From contig NZ_CP034450.1 in assembly GCF_003952505.1 (NCBI RefSeq), positions 2,232,001 to 2,296,000 of the forward strand: a DNA stretch of 64,000 nt, given 5' to 3'. The notes beneath the pieces are model-generated. The model did no database searches. It saw nothing but the letters and a program-made list of their open reading frames with translations, and was not told the DNA's origin. Shown here piece after piece: positions 12,809-22,201 of the stretch. The first letter of the stretch is position 1. The number at the start of each line of letters is the position of its first letter. The position numbers and the translations under genes were made by a program. This stretch comes from Mesorhizobium sp. M4B.F.Ca.ET.058.02.1.1. GTDB lineage: Bacteria > Pseudomonadota > Alphaproteobacteria > Rhizobiales > Rhizobiaceae.

Positions 12809-13873
12809 CTACACCGAAACCTTTCTGATCCACTGGTCGATCGCGACGGCGCCGATGATCAGCACGCCGGTGAGCAGCACCTTCCATTGCGGATCGGCGC
12901 CCAGCATGTTGAGGCCCATCGAGACGACGCCGACGATCATGGCGCCGAACAGCGTGCCGAGGATCGAGCCGCGGCCGCCAAAGAGCGAGATGCCGCCGAT
13001 CACGGTCGCGGTAATGGCCTGCAGATTGTAGTCGGTGACGGCGGCCGACGGTGAGATCGAACCGTTGCGGCCGATCGAGACCCAAGCCGCGAAAGCGGCG
13101 ATCAGGCCGGCGAGCGTATAGACGGCGATCAACACCTTCTTGGTCTGGATGCCCGACAGCTTCGCCGCCTCGGGGTCGTCGCCAACGGCGTAGACGTGGC
13201 GTCCCCAGGCGGTGTGGTTGAGCACATACCACAGCACCGCCACCAGCACGACCGTGGCAATGACGCCGGCTGTCAGCACGGCGGAGCCGACCCTGAAGCT
13301 CATCGCGAACAGGTGCAGAAGCGGCGCCTGCGCATCGACATCGGCGTCGCGGATCGTCTCGTTGGCCGAATAGATGAAATTCGTGGCCATGACGATGTTC
13401 CAGGTGCCGAGCGTGACGATGAACGGCGGCAGCTTCATGTAGGCGACCAGCAGGCCGTTGAGCAGCCCGCAGGCGCCACCTGCAGCAAGGCCTACCACCA
13501 CCGCGAGAATGGTCGGCATACCGTAGGTGATGGCGCAATTGCCCATGATGACGGCCGAAATCACCATGATCACGCCGATCGACAGATCGATGCCGGCGGT
13601 CAGGATGACCAGCGTCTGGGCGGCGCCGAGAATGCCGACGATGGCGATCTGCTGCAGGATCAGCGTCAGTGTGTAGGACGAGAAGAACCGTCCGCCGATG
13701 GCGATACCGAAGATGATGATCGACAAGACCAGCACGATCAGCGGCACGGCGGCCGGCGTGGAGTGCAGGAAATGCTGGGCGCGCTTGACTAATGACTTGC
13801 CGTGCTCATCGAAGGCGGCGACGCTGGTGTCGCTGCTCGAGAGAACCTTCTCGAATTCCTGAATCTGAGACAT
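12809..13873 (-). CDS. frcC: fructose/sugar ABC transporter permease (FrcC)
   Basis: Inner-membrane channel subunit of the CUT2 importer (BPD_transp_2/RbsC family). About 8-10 hydrophobic segments are visible, beginning with AVPLIVLVLSIIIFGIAIGG near residue 40. The family signature LVILTAGIDLSIGVIM and the loop GRHVYAVGDDPEAAKLSGI, which contacts the ATPase, are both present. ATG 13873 (MSQIQEFEKV) is preceded by GGGAGGAG, giving 354 residues. An upstream start would add 10 residues with no ribosome site. It is 160 nt downstream of frcB, and that gap contains a GC-rich hairpin. Confidence 0.93.
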   Translation of the reverse strand: MSQIQEFEKVLSSSDTSVAAFDEHGKSLVKRAQHFLHSTPAAVPLIVLVLSIIIFGIAIGGRFFSSYTLTLILQQIAIVGILGAAQTLVILTAGIDLSIGVIMVISAVIMGNCAITYGMPTILAVVVGLAAGGACGLLNGLLVAYMKLPPFIVTLGTWNIVMATNFIYSANETIRDADVDAQAPLLHLFAMSFRVGSAVLTAGVIATVVLVAVLWYVLNHTAWGRHVYAVGDDPEAAKLSGIQTKKVLIAVYTLAGLIAAFAAWVSIGRNGSISPSAAVTDYNLQAITATVIGGISLFGGRGSILGTLFGAMIVGVVSMGLNMLGADPQWKVLLTGVLIIGAVAIDQWIRKVSV

Positions 13874-13980
13874 ATCTCCTCCCGTCTGCGCGGAGCTTCT
13901 CACGGCTCCCCGTCCCGTTCACGCATTCCGGTCTGTCGCCTGGATTGTCAGCGCCAACGAAAGCGCATCGTCCACCCGAT

Positions 13981-14006
13981 GCGGCCGGGGATCAAGCCCC
14001 AGCCGC
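13981..14006 (-). terminator. GC-rich hairpin in the frcB-frcC gap
   Basis: Read on the minus strand, GCGGCTGGGG and CCCCGGCCGC pair (one mismatch) around a 6-nt loop, 28 nt after the frcB stop. There is no following U-tract. It is more likely a stabilising or partially attenuating structure, which would leave more binding protein than permease, than a complete terminator. Confidence 0.45.
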
Positions 14007-14033
14007 AAGGTTTGTGTGCCGGTCAGCCCAGCA

Positions 14034-15068
14034 TCAGCCCCAGCACTTGTCGAGGCCTTCCTTGGTGTCGATCGACTTGACGCCGTTGGCCGGCTTGTCG
14101 GTGACGAGGTTGACGCCGGTGTCGAAGAAGTTCTTGCCTTCGGTCGGCTTCGGCTTGGTGCCGTCCTTGGCGAAAGCGGCGATCGCCTCGATACCGAGCG
14201 CGGCCATCTGCAGCGGATATTGCTGCGAAGTGGCGCCGATGACGCCTTCGGTGACCGACTTGACGCCGGGGCAGCCGCCGTCGACCGAGACGATCAGCAC
14301 CTGCTTCTCGAGGCCTACTGCCTTGAGCGCCTGGTAGGCGCCGACGGCGGCCGGCTCGTTGATGGTGTGGATGACGTTGATGGTGTTGTCCTTCTGCAGA
14401 AGGTTCTCCATCGCCTTGCGGCCACCCTCTTCATTGCCGTTGGTCACGTCATGGCCGACGATGCGCGGATCGTCCTCATCGCCGATCTTGTTGGGGTCTT
14501 TCACGTCGATGCCGTAGCCCATCATGAAGCCCTGGTCGCGCAGCACGTCCACGGTCGGCTGCGACGGGGTCAGGTCGAGGAAGCCGATCTTGGCGTCCTT
14601 GGCCTTGTCGCCGAGCGTCGCGGCGGCCCAGGCGCCGATCAGCTTGCCGGCTTCGAGGTTGTCCGTGGCGAAGGTCGCGTCGGCCGCGTCGATCGGATCG
14701 AGCGGTGTGTCAAGCGCGATCACCAGCAGGCCGGCGTCACGCGCCTTCTTCACCGTCGGGACGATGCCCTTGGTGTCGGACGCGGTGATCAGGATACCCT
14801 TGGCGCCGTCGGCGATGCAGCTTTCGATCGCCGCCACCTGGCTCTCGCTGTCACCGTCGATCTTGCCGGCATAGGTCTTGAGATCGACGCCGAGTTCCTT
14901 GGCCTTGGCGGTCGCACCCTCCTTCATCTTGACGAAGAAGGGATTGGTGTCAGTCTTGGTGATCAGGCAGGCGCCGACGCCGGCGGCCGATGCCGTCGAG
15001 GCGAACGCCATCAGGCCCAACCCGGCGGCCGCAAACACGGTGGACTTCAGCAGTGCTTTCTTGGTCAC
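14034..15068 (-). CDS. frcB: fructose/sugar ABC transporter periplasmic binding protein (FrcB)
   Basis: Periplasmic receptor (Peripla_BP_4 family) that delivers sugar to FrcC/FrcA. The first about 28 residues are a Sec signal peptide: KK, a hydrophobic core and ASTASAAG near the cleavage site. Two alpha/beta lobes follow, with sugar-contact type stretches [30 protein letters not shown] and [15 protein letters not shown]. The start is GTG 15068 with GGGAGG about 9 nt upstream. The 344-residue length and overall sequence resemble S. meliloti FrcB; ribose or mannose may also be substrates. It is the first gene of the minus-strand operon, divergent from the ROK regulator. Confidence 0.92.
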   Translation of the reverse strand: MTKKALLKSTVFAAAGLGLMAFASTASAAGVGACLITKTDTNPFFVKMKEGATAKAKELGVDLKTYAGKIDGDSESQVAAIESCIADGAKGILITASDTKGIVPTVKKARDAGLLVIALDTPLDPIDAADATFATDNLEAGKLIGAWAAATLGDKAKDAKIGFLDLTPSQPTVDVLRDQGFMMGYGIDVKDPNKIGDEDDPRIVGHDVTNGNEEGGRKAMENLLQKDNTINVIHTINEPAAVGAYQALKAVGLEKQVLIVSVDGGCPGVKSVTEGVIGATSQQYPLQMAALGIEAIAAFAKDGTKPKPTEGKNFFDTGVNLVTDKPANGVKSIDTKEGLDKCWG

Positions 15069-15178
15069 GATTTTCCTCCCAGTGGAACCATTGCGGACGC
15101 CGGGCCACCCGGCGTCTCAAGCGCATCCAACCATTTCTCCCAGCGTGGACGCCCCTTCAAAAGACACCAGTCCGAGAC

Positions 15179-15220
15179 GGCTGTCAATAATTAAATCACT
15201 CTTATTTATTATTGACAGCC
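15179..15220. promoter_or_regulatory. perfect 13-bp inverted repeat between frcB and the ROK gene; candidate operator
   Basis: GGCTGTCAATAAT (15179-15191) and ATTATTGACAGCC (15208-15220) are exact inverted copies separated by a 16-nt A/T-rich spacer. Each arm contains TTGACA pointing outward: 15187-15182 on the minus strand toward frcB and 15212-15217 on the plus strand toward the ROK gene. The arrangement places both -35 boxes inside one operator. The -10 candidates are weak (TCTTTT at 15164-15159 minus; CATTCT at 15235-15240 plus). ROK repressors bind A/T-rich inverted repeats, so the neighbouring ROK protein is the natural ligand. Confidence 0.7.
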
Positions 15221-15279
15221 TTGCGTCGTTCACTCATTCTGCACGAAAAGCATTGAGGGGAAACGACGGAGGAAACAGG

Positions 15280-16506
15280 GTGGAGACCGGCATTGCGAGG
15301 CACGGTTCGCCCGAGGCGGCAGAGAGCCGCCTGCACCGCGGCACCAACCAGAGCGGCATGCGCGACCACAATGAGCGGCTTGTGCTGTCGTTGGTGCGCC
15401 AGCATGGCAGCCTCGCCAAATCCGACATAGCGCGCATGACCGGGCTTTCGGCGCAGACCGTTTCGGTCATCATGCGCGAGCTGGAGGACGACAGGCTGCT
15501 GGTGCGCCAGGCACCGCTGCGCGGCAGGATCGGCCAGCCCTCCATTCCCATGGCGCTCAACCCGGAAGGCGCCTTCTTCATCGGCCTCAAGATCGGCCGC
15601 CGCAGCGCCGAGCTGGTGCTGATCGACTTCCTCGGCAATGTGCGCTCGATGCTGCAGCACTCCTACCGCTATCCTGCGCCGCGCGAGACGGTGGAATTCG
15701 CGCTCACCGGCATGACCAGGATGCGCGGCGAGCTCACCCAGGCGCAGGACAAGCGCATTGCCGGGCTCGGCATCGCCATGCCGTTCGAATTGTGGAACTG
15801 GGCCGACACCGCCGGCGCGCCGCGCGAGATCATGGACGAATGGCGCCACCGCGACATCCGTTCCGACATCCAGGCGCAGTGCGACTTTCCGGTCTACCTG
15901 CAGAACGACGCCACCTCGGCCTGTGGCGCCGAGCTTGTCTTCGGCCAGGCCGGTGCTGCGCGCGACTTCGTCTATTTCTACATCGGCGCCTTCGCCGGCG
16001 GCGGCATCGTGCTCAACGGCCGGCTGTTCGGCGGGCCGACCGGCAATGCCGGCGCGCTGGGCTCGATGCCGGTGCCGGGACCGGACGGCAAGCCGACCCA
16101 GCTCATCGACGTGGCGTCGATCGCCATGCTGGAGAAGGCGCTCAACGCGCGCGGCGTCGAGGCCTCGCATCTGTGGACGTCGCCCGAGGACTGGGGCGAC
16201 ATCGGTCCCGAGCTCGACATATGGATCGCCGGCGCCGCGCAGGCGCTGGCCTACGCCATCGTCGCGGCCTCCTCGGTCATCGATTTCGAGGCGGCGGTGA
16301 TCGACGGCTGGATGCCGCTGTCGGTGCGCGGCCGTCTCGTCGATGCGGTGAGAGTGGCCGTCGGCACGATCGACGGCGAAGGCCTGAAGTTGCCGGCGGT
16401 GCGCGAAGGAACCGTCGGCATCCACGCGCGGGCACTTGGCGGCGCCAGCCTGCCCCTGTCCGAGCGCTTCCTGATCGGCTCGACCACCATTTCCAGGAGC
16501 CCCTGA
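15280..16506 (+). CDS. frcR: ROK-family transcriptional regulator of the fructose locus
   Basis: The N-terminal winged helix-turn-helix (about residues 30-75, LSLVRQHGSLAKSDIARMTG and TVSVIMRELEDD) is followed by a ROK sugar-kinase-like domain. IGLKIGRRSAELVLIDFLG and GLGIAMPFEL are the ROK landmarks. The zinc-binding CXCGXXGCXE motif of classical ROK proteins is absent; the corresponding stretch reads GGPTGNAGALGSMPVPG. GTG 15280 follows GGAGG with good spacing and gives 408 residues. An ATG at 15358 would start just before the helix-turn-helix. It is divergent from frcB, and the mutarotase gene starts immediately after its stop (TGAATG). A repressor role with fructose or a phosphate as inducer is inferred. 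Confidence 0.85.
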   Translation: METGIARHGSPEAAESRLHRGTNQSGMRDHNERLVLSLVRQHGSLAKSDIARMTGLSAQTVSVIMRELEDDRLLVRQAPLRGRIGQPSIPMALNPEGAFFIGLKIGRRSAELVLIDFLGNVRSMLQHSYRYPAPRETVEFALTGMTRMRGELTQAQDKRIAGLGIAMPFELWNWADTAGAPREIMDEWRHRDIRSDIQAQCDFPVYLQNDATSACGAELVFGQAGAARDFVYFYIGAFAGGGIVLNGRLFGGPTGNAGALGSMPVPGPDGKPTQLIDVASIAMLEKALNARGVEASHLWTSPEDWGDIGPELDIWIAGAAQALAYAIVAASSVIDFEAAVIDGWMPLSVRGRLVDAVRVAVGTIDGEGLKLPAVREGTVGIHARALGGASLPLSERFLIGSTTISRSP

Positions 16507-16953
16507 ATGCTGATCGGCATCCCGTCGCTGCTTGGCCCGGAGCTTCTGGCGACGCTGCGCGCCATGGGCCATGGCGACGAAATCGCGCTTGTCGACGGCA
16601 ACTACCCGGCCGAGCAGCAGGCGCATCGGTTGATCCGCGCCGACGGCCATCATCTGGTCCCCGTGCTCGACGCCATTCTGAGCGTGCTGCCGGTGGACGA
16701 CGCCGTGCCAGAGGCGCTGTTTCGCGCCTCGGTCAAGGGCGACCCGGCGCTTGCCGATCCGGTCCACCATGAGATGGAAGCGGTCTGCGCCAGGCGCGCG
16801 CCCGGCCACAAGGTGGTTGCGCTGGCCGGCGCCGACTTCTATGCCCGGGTCAAGGCCGCGCACGCCATCGTCGCCACCAGCGAGCCCCGTCTCTATGCCA
16901 ACATCATCATCCGCAAAGGCGTGATCTATCCGCCGGAAAGCCAGACATCATGA
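16507..16953 (+). CDS. FucU/RbsD-family sugar mutarotase
   Basis: Interconverts anomers of a free sugar so that importer and kinase see the right form. The 148-residue protein aligns by eye with E. coli FucU along its whole length: PELLATLRAMGHGDEIAL (catalytic His in MGHGD), a central IRADGHH segment and a C-terminal AHAIVATSEPRLYANIIIRK. The FucU rather than RbsD subtype is suggested by the last segment. It is directly fused in frame spacing to the ROK stop (TGA ATG) and its stop overlaps the kinase start (ATGA), so the three genes are one translation-coupled unit. The sugar is uncertain; fructose, fucose or ribose are possible. Confidence 0.87.
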   Translation: MLIGIPSLLGPELLATLRAMGHGDEIALVDGNYPAEQQAHRLIRADGHHLVPVLDAILSVLPVDDAVPEALFRASVKGDPALADPVHHEMEAVCARRAPGHKVVALAGADFYARVKAAHAIVATSEPRLYANIIIRKGVIYPPESQTS

Positions 16954-17873
16954 TCCTCTGCTGCGGCGAAGCCTTGATCGACATGCTGCCGCGCACGACG
17001 ACCGAGGGCGAGCCGGCCTTCGCGCCCTATGTCGGCGGCGCGGTTTTCAACACGGCGATCGCGCTCGGGCGGCTCGGCGCGCCGGCCGGCTTCTTTTCCG
17101 GCCTGTCGTCGGACCTGTTCGGCGGCCAGTTCCGCGAAGCGCTCGGGGCAAGCAAGGTCAGCTCCACCTATGCCCACACCTCGCCAAGGCCGACGACGCT
17201 CGCCTTCGTGCGGCTCACCAACGGCCAGGCGACCTACACCTTCTACGACGAGAACACCGCCGGACGCATGCTCACCATCGAGGATCTGCCGAGCCTCGGC
17301 GCCGAGATCGAGGCGATGCTGTTCGGCGCCATCAGCCTGATCTCCGAGCCCGCGGGATCGGCCTATGAGGAGTTCATGCGGCGCGAGCACAACAGTCGCG
17401 TCATGATGCTCGACCCCAACATCCGGCCGAACTTCATCCCCGACAAGGCAAAGCACCTGCGGCGCATCCGCGAGATGATGGCGATGGCCGACATCGTGAA
17501 ACTGTCGGACGAGGACCTCAACTGGTTCGACGAAGCCGGCTCGCATGAGGACGTCATCCGCAACTGGCTGGATCGCGGACCGAAGCTGATCGTCGTCACC
17601 CATGGCAGCGAGGGCGCGGTCGGCTACAGCAAGAGCCACAAGGTCACGGTGACGCCGCAGAAGGTGGCGGTGGTCGACACGGTCGGCGCCGGCGACACGT
17701 TCAATGCCGGCATCCTCGCCTCGCTGCACGAACAGGGCCTGCTCACCAAGGCGGCGATCGGCGACCTGTCGGAAGACGCGATCCGCCAGGCGCTGACGCT
17801 CGGCGCCAAGGCGGCGGCGGTGACGGTGTCGCGCGCCGGCGCCAATCCGCCCTGGCGCCATGAAATCGCCTGA
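16950..17873 (+). CDS. frcK: PfkB-family fructokinase
   Basis: Phosphorylates the imported sugar, most likely fructose to fructose-6-phosphate. Landmarks of the ribokinase/PfkB fold are CCGEALIDMLPR at the N-terminus, the YVGGAVFNTAIALGRLG glycine pair (PfkB signature 1), MLDPNIRPNFI (fructokinase type) and the catalytic DTVGAGDTFNAGIL near residue 245-258. The length of 307 residues is usual. The ATG overlaps the mutarotase stop by 4 nt. In S. meliloti the kinase follows frcA; here it lies on the opposite strand behind the regulator. Confidence 0.9.
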   Translation: MILCCGEALIDMLPRTTTEGEPAFAPYVGGAVFNTAIALGRLGAPAGFFSGLSSDLFGGQFREALGASKVSSTYAHTSPRPTTLAFVRLTNGQATYTFYDENTAGRMLTIEDLPSLGAEIEAMLFGAISLISEPAGSAYEEFMRREHNSRVMMLDPNIRPNFIPDKAKHLRRIREMMAMADIVKLSDEDLNWFDEAGSHEDVIRNWLDRGPKLIVVTHGSEGAVGYSKSHKVTVTPQKVAVVDTVGAGDTFNAGILASLHEQGLLTKAAIGDLSEDAIRQALTLGAKAAAVTVSRAGANPPWRHEIA

Positions 17874-18176
17874 TCGGCCGTCCATCCGGCGGCAAAGCCG
17901 CCCAGCCGGCTGATCACTTTATGTTTCCACCGGCCGAAAAGGCGCGAGAAAAGGCGCTGATTGCACCCTGCAAAGGCCGGATTTCCGGCACCTTGCGGAG
18001 AAGCAGGAGAGATCGGGGGTAACAGGCTGCGACATCCCGACAGGTCGCCATGCCCCCGGGCTGGCTTTCTCGGATTGTCCAAGTCTGGTACCAGCGGCGG
18101 TTAAGTTGTTGTTTCTGTGCGCGTCATGCCCCCGCCGCTTGCCCTTGTCGACACGCACCAACCCCTTGAGGCAGAC
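17874..18176. other. 303-nt gap between fructokinase and aminotransferase genes
   Basis: Contains a perfect GGCGGC-AAA-GCCGCC hairpin at 17888-17902, just after the fructokinase stop, that could end the upstream transcript although no T-run follows. The remainder presumably carries the promoter of the aminotransferase gene. I see no convincing -35/-10 pair, repeat or coding frame in it. Confidence 0.4.
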
Positions 18177-19319
18177 ATGCAGTTCATCGATCTCGGCGCG
18201 CAGCGCGAACGTATCCGCGACCGGTTGAAGGCCGCGATCGACCGCGTCGTCGACGAAGGCCGTTATATCCTCGGGCCTCAGGTCACCGAATTCGAGAACA
18301 AACTCGCGGCCTATGTCGGCACCAAGCATGTCGTGGCCTGCGCCAACGGCACCGACGCGCTGCTGCTGCCGCTGTTTGCGGCCGGCATCGGCCCGGGCGA
18401 TGCGGTGTTCGTGCCGAGCTTTACCTTCGCGGCGACGGCCGAAGTTGTGGCGCTCGCCAAGGCCGAGCCGGTATTCGTCGATGTCGATCCCGACACCTAC
18501 AACATCGACATCGCCAGCCTCGAGGCGGCGATCGCGATGATCAGGAAGGAAGGCAGGCTGAAGCCGAAGGCGATCATACCGGTCGACCTGTTCGGGCTCG
18601 CCGCAGACTACGAAGCGATCATGGCGATCGCCAAGCGCGAGGACCTGCTGGTGATCGAGGATGCCGCCCAGTCGATCGGCGGCTCAGCCGACGGCAAGTT
18701 CTGCGGTTCCTTCGGCCATGTCGGCTCGACCAGCTTCTATCCGGCGAAGCCGCTCGGCTGCTACGGCGACGGCGGCGCGATGTTCACCAATGACGATGCG
18801 ATGGCCGACAAGCTCAGATCCTTCGCCTTCCACGGCAAGGGCGAAACGCAGTACGACAACATCCGCGTCGGCATCAATTCGCGTCTCGACACGCTGCAGG
18901 CGGCGATCCTGATCGAGAAGCTCGCCCTCCTCGAGGACGAGATGGTTGCCCGGCAGGTGGTGGCGCAGCGCTACGCCGAGGGTCTCGGCGATATCCTCAA
19001 GGCCTCGCGCAATCTGGACCACGGCCGCTCGGCCTGGGCGCAATACGCCATCGAGACGCCGAAGCGCGACGGGCTGAAGGCGCATCTGACGGAGAAGGGC
19101 ATCCCTTCCGTCATCTATTATGTGAAGCCGCTGCACGTGCAGCTTGCCTATCGCGACTATCCGCGCACGCCGACCGGCCTCGCCGTTTCGGAAGAGCTGC
19201 CGAAGCATATCCTGTGCCTGCCGATGCACCCCTATCTCAGCGAAGCCGACCAGGACCGTATCATCGAGACGATTCGTAACTATATCGGCTCGAACTCGGC
19301 GCACGTCGCGGCGGCGTAG
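18177..19319 (+). CDS. DegT/DnrJ/EryC1/StrS sugar aminotransferase, WbpE-like
   Basis: PLP-dependent aminotransferase acting on a nucleotide-linked keto sugar. The N-terminus FIDLGAQRERIRDRL and GRYILGPQVTEFENKLAAYV, then CANGTDALLLPL, VIEDAAQSIGG and SFYPAKPLGCYGDGGAMFTN (PLP Lys in PAKPLG) closely follow Pseudomonas WbpE, which makes UDP-3-amino-GlcNAc uronic acid. I start it at ATG 18177 (MQFIDLG, 380 residues), preceded by TTGAGG. The frame is open 20 codons further upstream without family similarity. No WbpA/B/D partners are in the window, so the exact sugar is not established. It points the same way as the polysaccharide theme of the following 14 kb but is a lone plus-strand gene. Confidence 0.85.
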   Translation: MQFIDLGAQRERIRDRLKAAIDRVVDEGRYILGPQVTEFENKLAAYVGTKHVVACANGTDALLLPLFAAGIGPGDAVFVPSFTFAATAEVVALAKAEPVFVDVDPDTYNIDIASLEAAIAMIRKEGRLKPKAIIPVDLFGLAADYEAIMAIAKREDLLVIEDAAQSIGGSADGKFCGSFGHVGSTSFYPAKPLGCYGDGGAMFTNDDAMADKLRSFAFHGKGETQYDNIRVGINSRLDTLQAAILIEKLALLEDEMVARQVVAQRYAEGLGDILKASRNLDHGRSAWAQYAIETPKRDGLKAHLTEKGIPSVIYYVKPLHVQLAYRDYPRTPTGLAVSEELPKHILCLPMHPYLSEADQDRIIETIRNYIGSNSAHVAAA

Positions 19320-19462
19320 CCGTGCCCTCGGACGGGGAACACAGCAGAGCAGAATTCTTAACCGTTGCAATGCCTTAACGTCACGGCATGGATCCCAGGG
19401 TCTGCGCCACGTGGCTTCGCTCCAGGATGACGAAGCGATAGCTGGCCGTCAGTTGCAAGCGT

Positions 19463-20284
19463 TTAAGCTGCGCCCGCGCTTTTCCCGCTGGCAATGAAAT
19501 GCGGGTTGGCGAAATCCGCGTCCGTGGCCTGGTCGCGCTTGCCGTAAGCGAGCGGCTTGCCGTCCAGCGTGCGCGTCATGCCGCCGGCGGCCCGCAGCAC
19601 CGCGTCACCGGCGGCGGTGTCCCATTCCATGGTGCGGCCGAAGCGTGGATAGACGTCCGCCTCGGCGGCGGCGACGAGGCAGAATTTCAGCGACGAGCCG
19701 ACCGAAACGATCTCGGCGGCGCCAAGGTCGCGGATGAAGGCATCGGTTTCCGGCGTGTTGTGTGAGCGGCTGGCGACCACGGCGAGCGGCATCCCCCCTG
19801 TCCGCACGGCGATCGGACGGCGGCCGGTGATGCGAAAATTGGCATCGACCTCGATCGCTTCCGCCCTGCCCGGCCGGCCCGAGAAGAAACGCCCCGTGCA
19901 GGGCGCGAAGACGACACCGATCTCCGGCACGCCGTGGCGGACCAGCGCGATGTTGACGGTGAAATCGGTGCGGCGGTTGACGAATTCCTTGGTGCCGTCG
20001 AGCGGATCGATCAGCAAGAAGGCGTCGTCGAGATCGGGCGTCGCAACGCCCGCCGCGACTTCTTCCTCGGCCACGCAAGGGATGTCGGGATAGGCGGCGC
20101 GCAGACCGGCGAGGATGATCTTCTCGCTCTCGCGGTCGGCTTCCGTCACCGGCGTGCTGTCCGATTTCGTGTCGACGGCGCAGCCTGCGTGGAAGACGCG
20201 CATCACCTCGCGCCCGGCATCCAGCGCCAGGCGCTCGAACACGCCGAGCATGGCCTCGTCGTCAGATGCCGCCGCCGCTGTCAT
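19463..20284 (-). CDS. cysQ: 3'(2'),5'-bisphosphate nucleotidase CysQ
   Basis: Inositol-monophosphatase fold enzyme expected to remove the 3'-phosphate of PAP/PAPS, clearing the by-product of sulfate transfer. Metal-site motifs are [16 protein letters not shown] and [14 protein letters not shown]; the last is diagnostic for CysQ. The C-terminal motif [16 protein letters not shown] completes the active site. ATG 20284 lies inside the 3' end of cysNC (23-nt overlap); a TTG at 20299 is an alternative. Its place after cysD-cysNC supports the PAP-phosphatase call over a general inositol phosphatase. Confidence 0.9.
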   Translation of the reverse strand: MTAAAASDDEAMLGVFERLALDAGREVMRVFHAGCAVDTKSDSTPVTEADRESEKIILAGLRAAYPDIPCVAEEEVAAGVATPDLDDAFLLIDPLDGTKEFVNRRTDFTVNIALVRHGVPEIGVVFAPCTGRFFSGRPGRAEAIEVDANFRITGRRPIAVRTGGMPLAVVASRSHNTPETDAFIRDLGAAEIVSVGSSLKFCLVAAAEADVYPRFGRTMEWDTAAGDAVLRAAGGMTRTLDGKPLAYGKRDQATDADFANPHFIASGKSAGAA

Positions 20285-22199
20285 ATTGGTCTTCGGCAAT
20301 GTCGCGCTCGTTCAGCCAGAGTTCCAGGGCCTCTACCATCTCCTCGGCCGTTTTGCCGAGCGTCTTCAGATGGATTTCGGGATTCTCCGGAGCTTCATAG
20401 GGTGAATCGACGCCGGTGAAATTCTTGATCTCGCCGCTCAGCGCGCGCGCATAGAGGCCCTTCGGATCGCGCCTGGCGCATTCCTCGAACGGCGTGTCGA
20501 CGAACACCTCGACGAACTCGCCATCCGCCATCAGCTCGCGCGCCACGCGCCGCTCGGCGGCGAAGGGCGAGATGAAGGAGACGATGACGATCAGGCCGGC
20601 ATCGGCCATAAGCCGGGCGACCTCGGCAACGCGGCGGATGTTCTCGACGCGATCGGCGTCGGTGAAGCCGAGGTCGCGGTTGAGGCCGTGGCGGACATTG
20701 TCGCCGTCGAGGATGTAGGTGTGGCGCCCCGAGGCGAACAGCTTCTTCTCGAACAGATTGGCGATGGTCGACTTGCCGGAGCCGGAGAGCCCGGTGAACC
20801 AGAACACGGCCGGCCGCTGGTTCTTCAGGTCGGACCGGCCGCGCTTGCCGACATCGAGCGACTGCCAATGGATGTTTTCGGCGCGGCGCAGCGAATGCAG
20901 GATCATGCCGGCGCCGACCGTGGCATTGCTGATGCGGTCGATCAGGATGAAGGCGCCGGTGGTGCGGTTCTCGGCGAAATTGTCGAAGGCGATCGGCGAG
21001 CGCGTCGAGAGATTGCAGATGCCGACCTCGTTCATCTCCAGCGACTTCGCCGCCTCGTGGGCGAAGTCGTTGACGTTGACGCGGTACTTCAGCTCGGTGA
21101 CGGTGGCGCTCACCTGGTCGGTTTCGGTGCGCAGGATGTAGGAGCGGCCGGGCAGCAGCGCATGCTCGTCGAACCAGACGATGTTGGCGGCGAACTGGTC
21201 GGCGACCTGCGGCCGCGACGCCGGCGCGACCAGAATGTTGCCGCGCGACACCTCGACCTCGTCGTCGAGGACGAGCGTGATCGCCTGGCCGGCAACCGCT
21301 TGGGCAAGGTCGCCGCCATGGGCGACGATGCGCTTGACGCGGGACGACTTGCCGGACTTGGCGACGACGACCTCGTCGCCCTGCGAAACCGACCCGGACG
21401 CGATGGTGCCGGCAAAGCCGCGGAAATCGAGATTGGGGCGATTCACATACTGCACCGGGAAGCGGAACGGCAGTTCGACCACTGCCTCGTCGACCGATAC
21501 GGTTTCCAGATGCTCGATCAGCGTTGGCCCCGAATACCACGGCATGTTGCCGGAGCGGCTGGAGACATTGTCGCCGTAGCGGGCCGACATCGGGATCGGC
21601 ACGATCGTCTGGAAGCCGAGGCTTTGCGAAAACTGGCTGTAATCCTCGACGATCCTGTCGAACACCGCCTGGTCGAAATCGACGAGGTCGATCTTGTTGA
21701 CGGCCAGCACAATGTGGCGAATGCCGAGCAGCGAGGCGATGATCGAATGGCGCCTGGTCTGGCGCAGCACGCCCTGGCGCGCGTCGATCAGCACGATGGC
21801 GAGATCGGCGGTCGAGGCGCCGGTCGCCATGTTGCGCGTGTACTGCTCGTGGCCGGGCGTGTCGGCGACGATGAACTTGCGCTTCGGCGTGGCGAAGAAG
21901 CGGTAGGCGACGTCGATGGTGATGCCCTGCTCGCGCTCGGCTTCGAGCCCGTCGACCAGGAGCGCGAAGTCGATGTCGTCGCCGGTTGTGCCGTGCTTGC
22001 GCGAATCGCGCTCCAGCGCGGCAAGCTGGTCTTCGAAGATCTGCTTGGTGTCCGACAGCAGACGCCCAATCAGCGTCGACTTGCCGTCGTCGACCGAGCC
22101 GCAAGTGAGGAAGCGCAGCAGCGACTTCTTCTCCTGCGCGGCCATGTATTCGCGGATCGAGTCGGTGGGGGCGAGGCTTTTGGCCATGATGTGGCGCAT
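20262..22199 (-). CDS. cysNC: fused sulfate adenylyltransferase subunit 1 / adenylylsulfate kinase (CysNC)
   Basis: Bifunctional protein making APS with CysD (GTP driven), then PAPS. Residues about 30-440 are an EF-Tu-like GTPase: GSVDDGKST (34-42), [16 protein letters not shown], followed by beta-barrel domains. From about residue 460 the APS kinase begins with [25 protein letters not shown] and ISPFAAERR (phosphorylated Ser). ATG 22199 (MRHIMAKS) is 2 nt after the cysD stop and gives 645 residues, the normal length of CysNC/NodQ fusions. The frame is open further upstream only inside cysD. Such enzymes supply PAPS for cysteine synthesis or for sulfated polysaccharide and Nod factor; no sulfotransferase is visible here. 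Confidence 0.96.
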   Translation of the reverse strand: MRHIMAKSLAPTDSIREYMAAQEKKSLLRFLTCGSVDDGKSTLIGRLLSDTKQIFEDQLAALERDSRKHGTTGDDIDFALLVDGLEAEREQGITIDVAYRFFATPKRKFIVADTPGHEQYTRNMATGASTADLAIVLIDARQGVLRQTRRHSIIASLLGIRHIVLAVNKIDLVDFDQAVFDRIVEDYSQFSQSLGFQTIVPIPMSARYGDNVSSRSGNMPWYSGPTLIEHLETVSVDEAVVELPFRFPVQYVNRPNLDFRGFAGTIASGSVSQGDEVVVAKSGKSSRVKRIVAHGGDLAQAVAGQAITLVLDDEVEVSRGNILVAPASRPQVADQFAANIVWFDEHALLPGRSYILRTETDQVSATVTELKYRVNVNDFAHEAAKSLEMNEVGICNLSTRSPIAFDNFAENRTTGAFILIDRISNATVGAGMILHSLRRAENIHWQSLDVGKRGRSDLKNQRPAVFWFTGLSGSGKSTIANLFEKKLFASGRHTYILDGDNVRHGLNRDLGFTDADRVENIRRVAEVARLMADAGLIVIVSFISPFAAERRVARELMADGEFVEVFVDTPFEECARRDPKGLYARALSGEIKNFTGVDSPYEAPENPEIHLKTLGKTAEEMVEALELWLNERDIAEDQYDSGGGI

Positions 22200-22201
22200 G
22201 C

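Noticed and set aside
15202..16863. 553-codon minus-strand open frame opposite the ROK regulator
   Set aside because: The plus strand has HTH and ROK motifs in frame; the antisense product has no recognisable domain and biased Arg/His/Gly composition.
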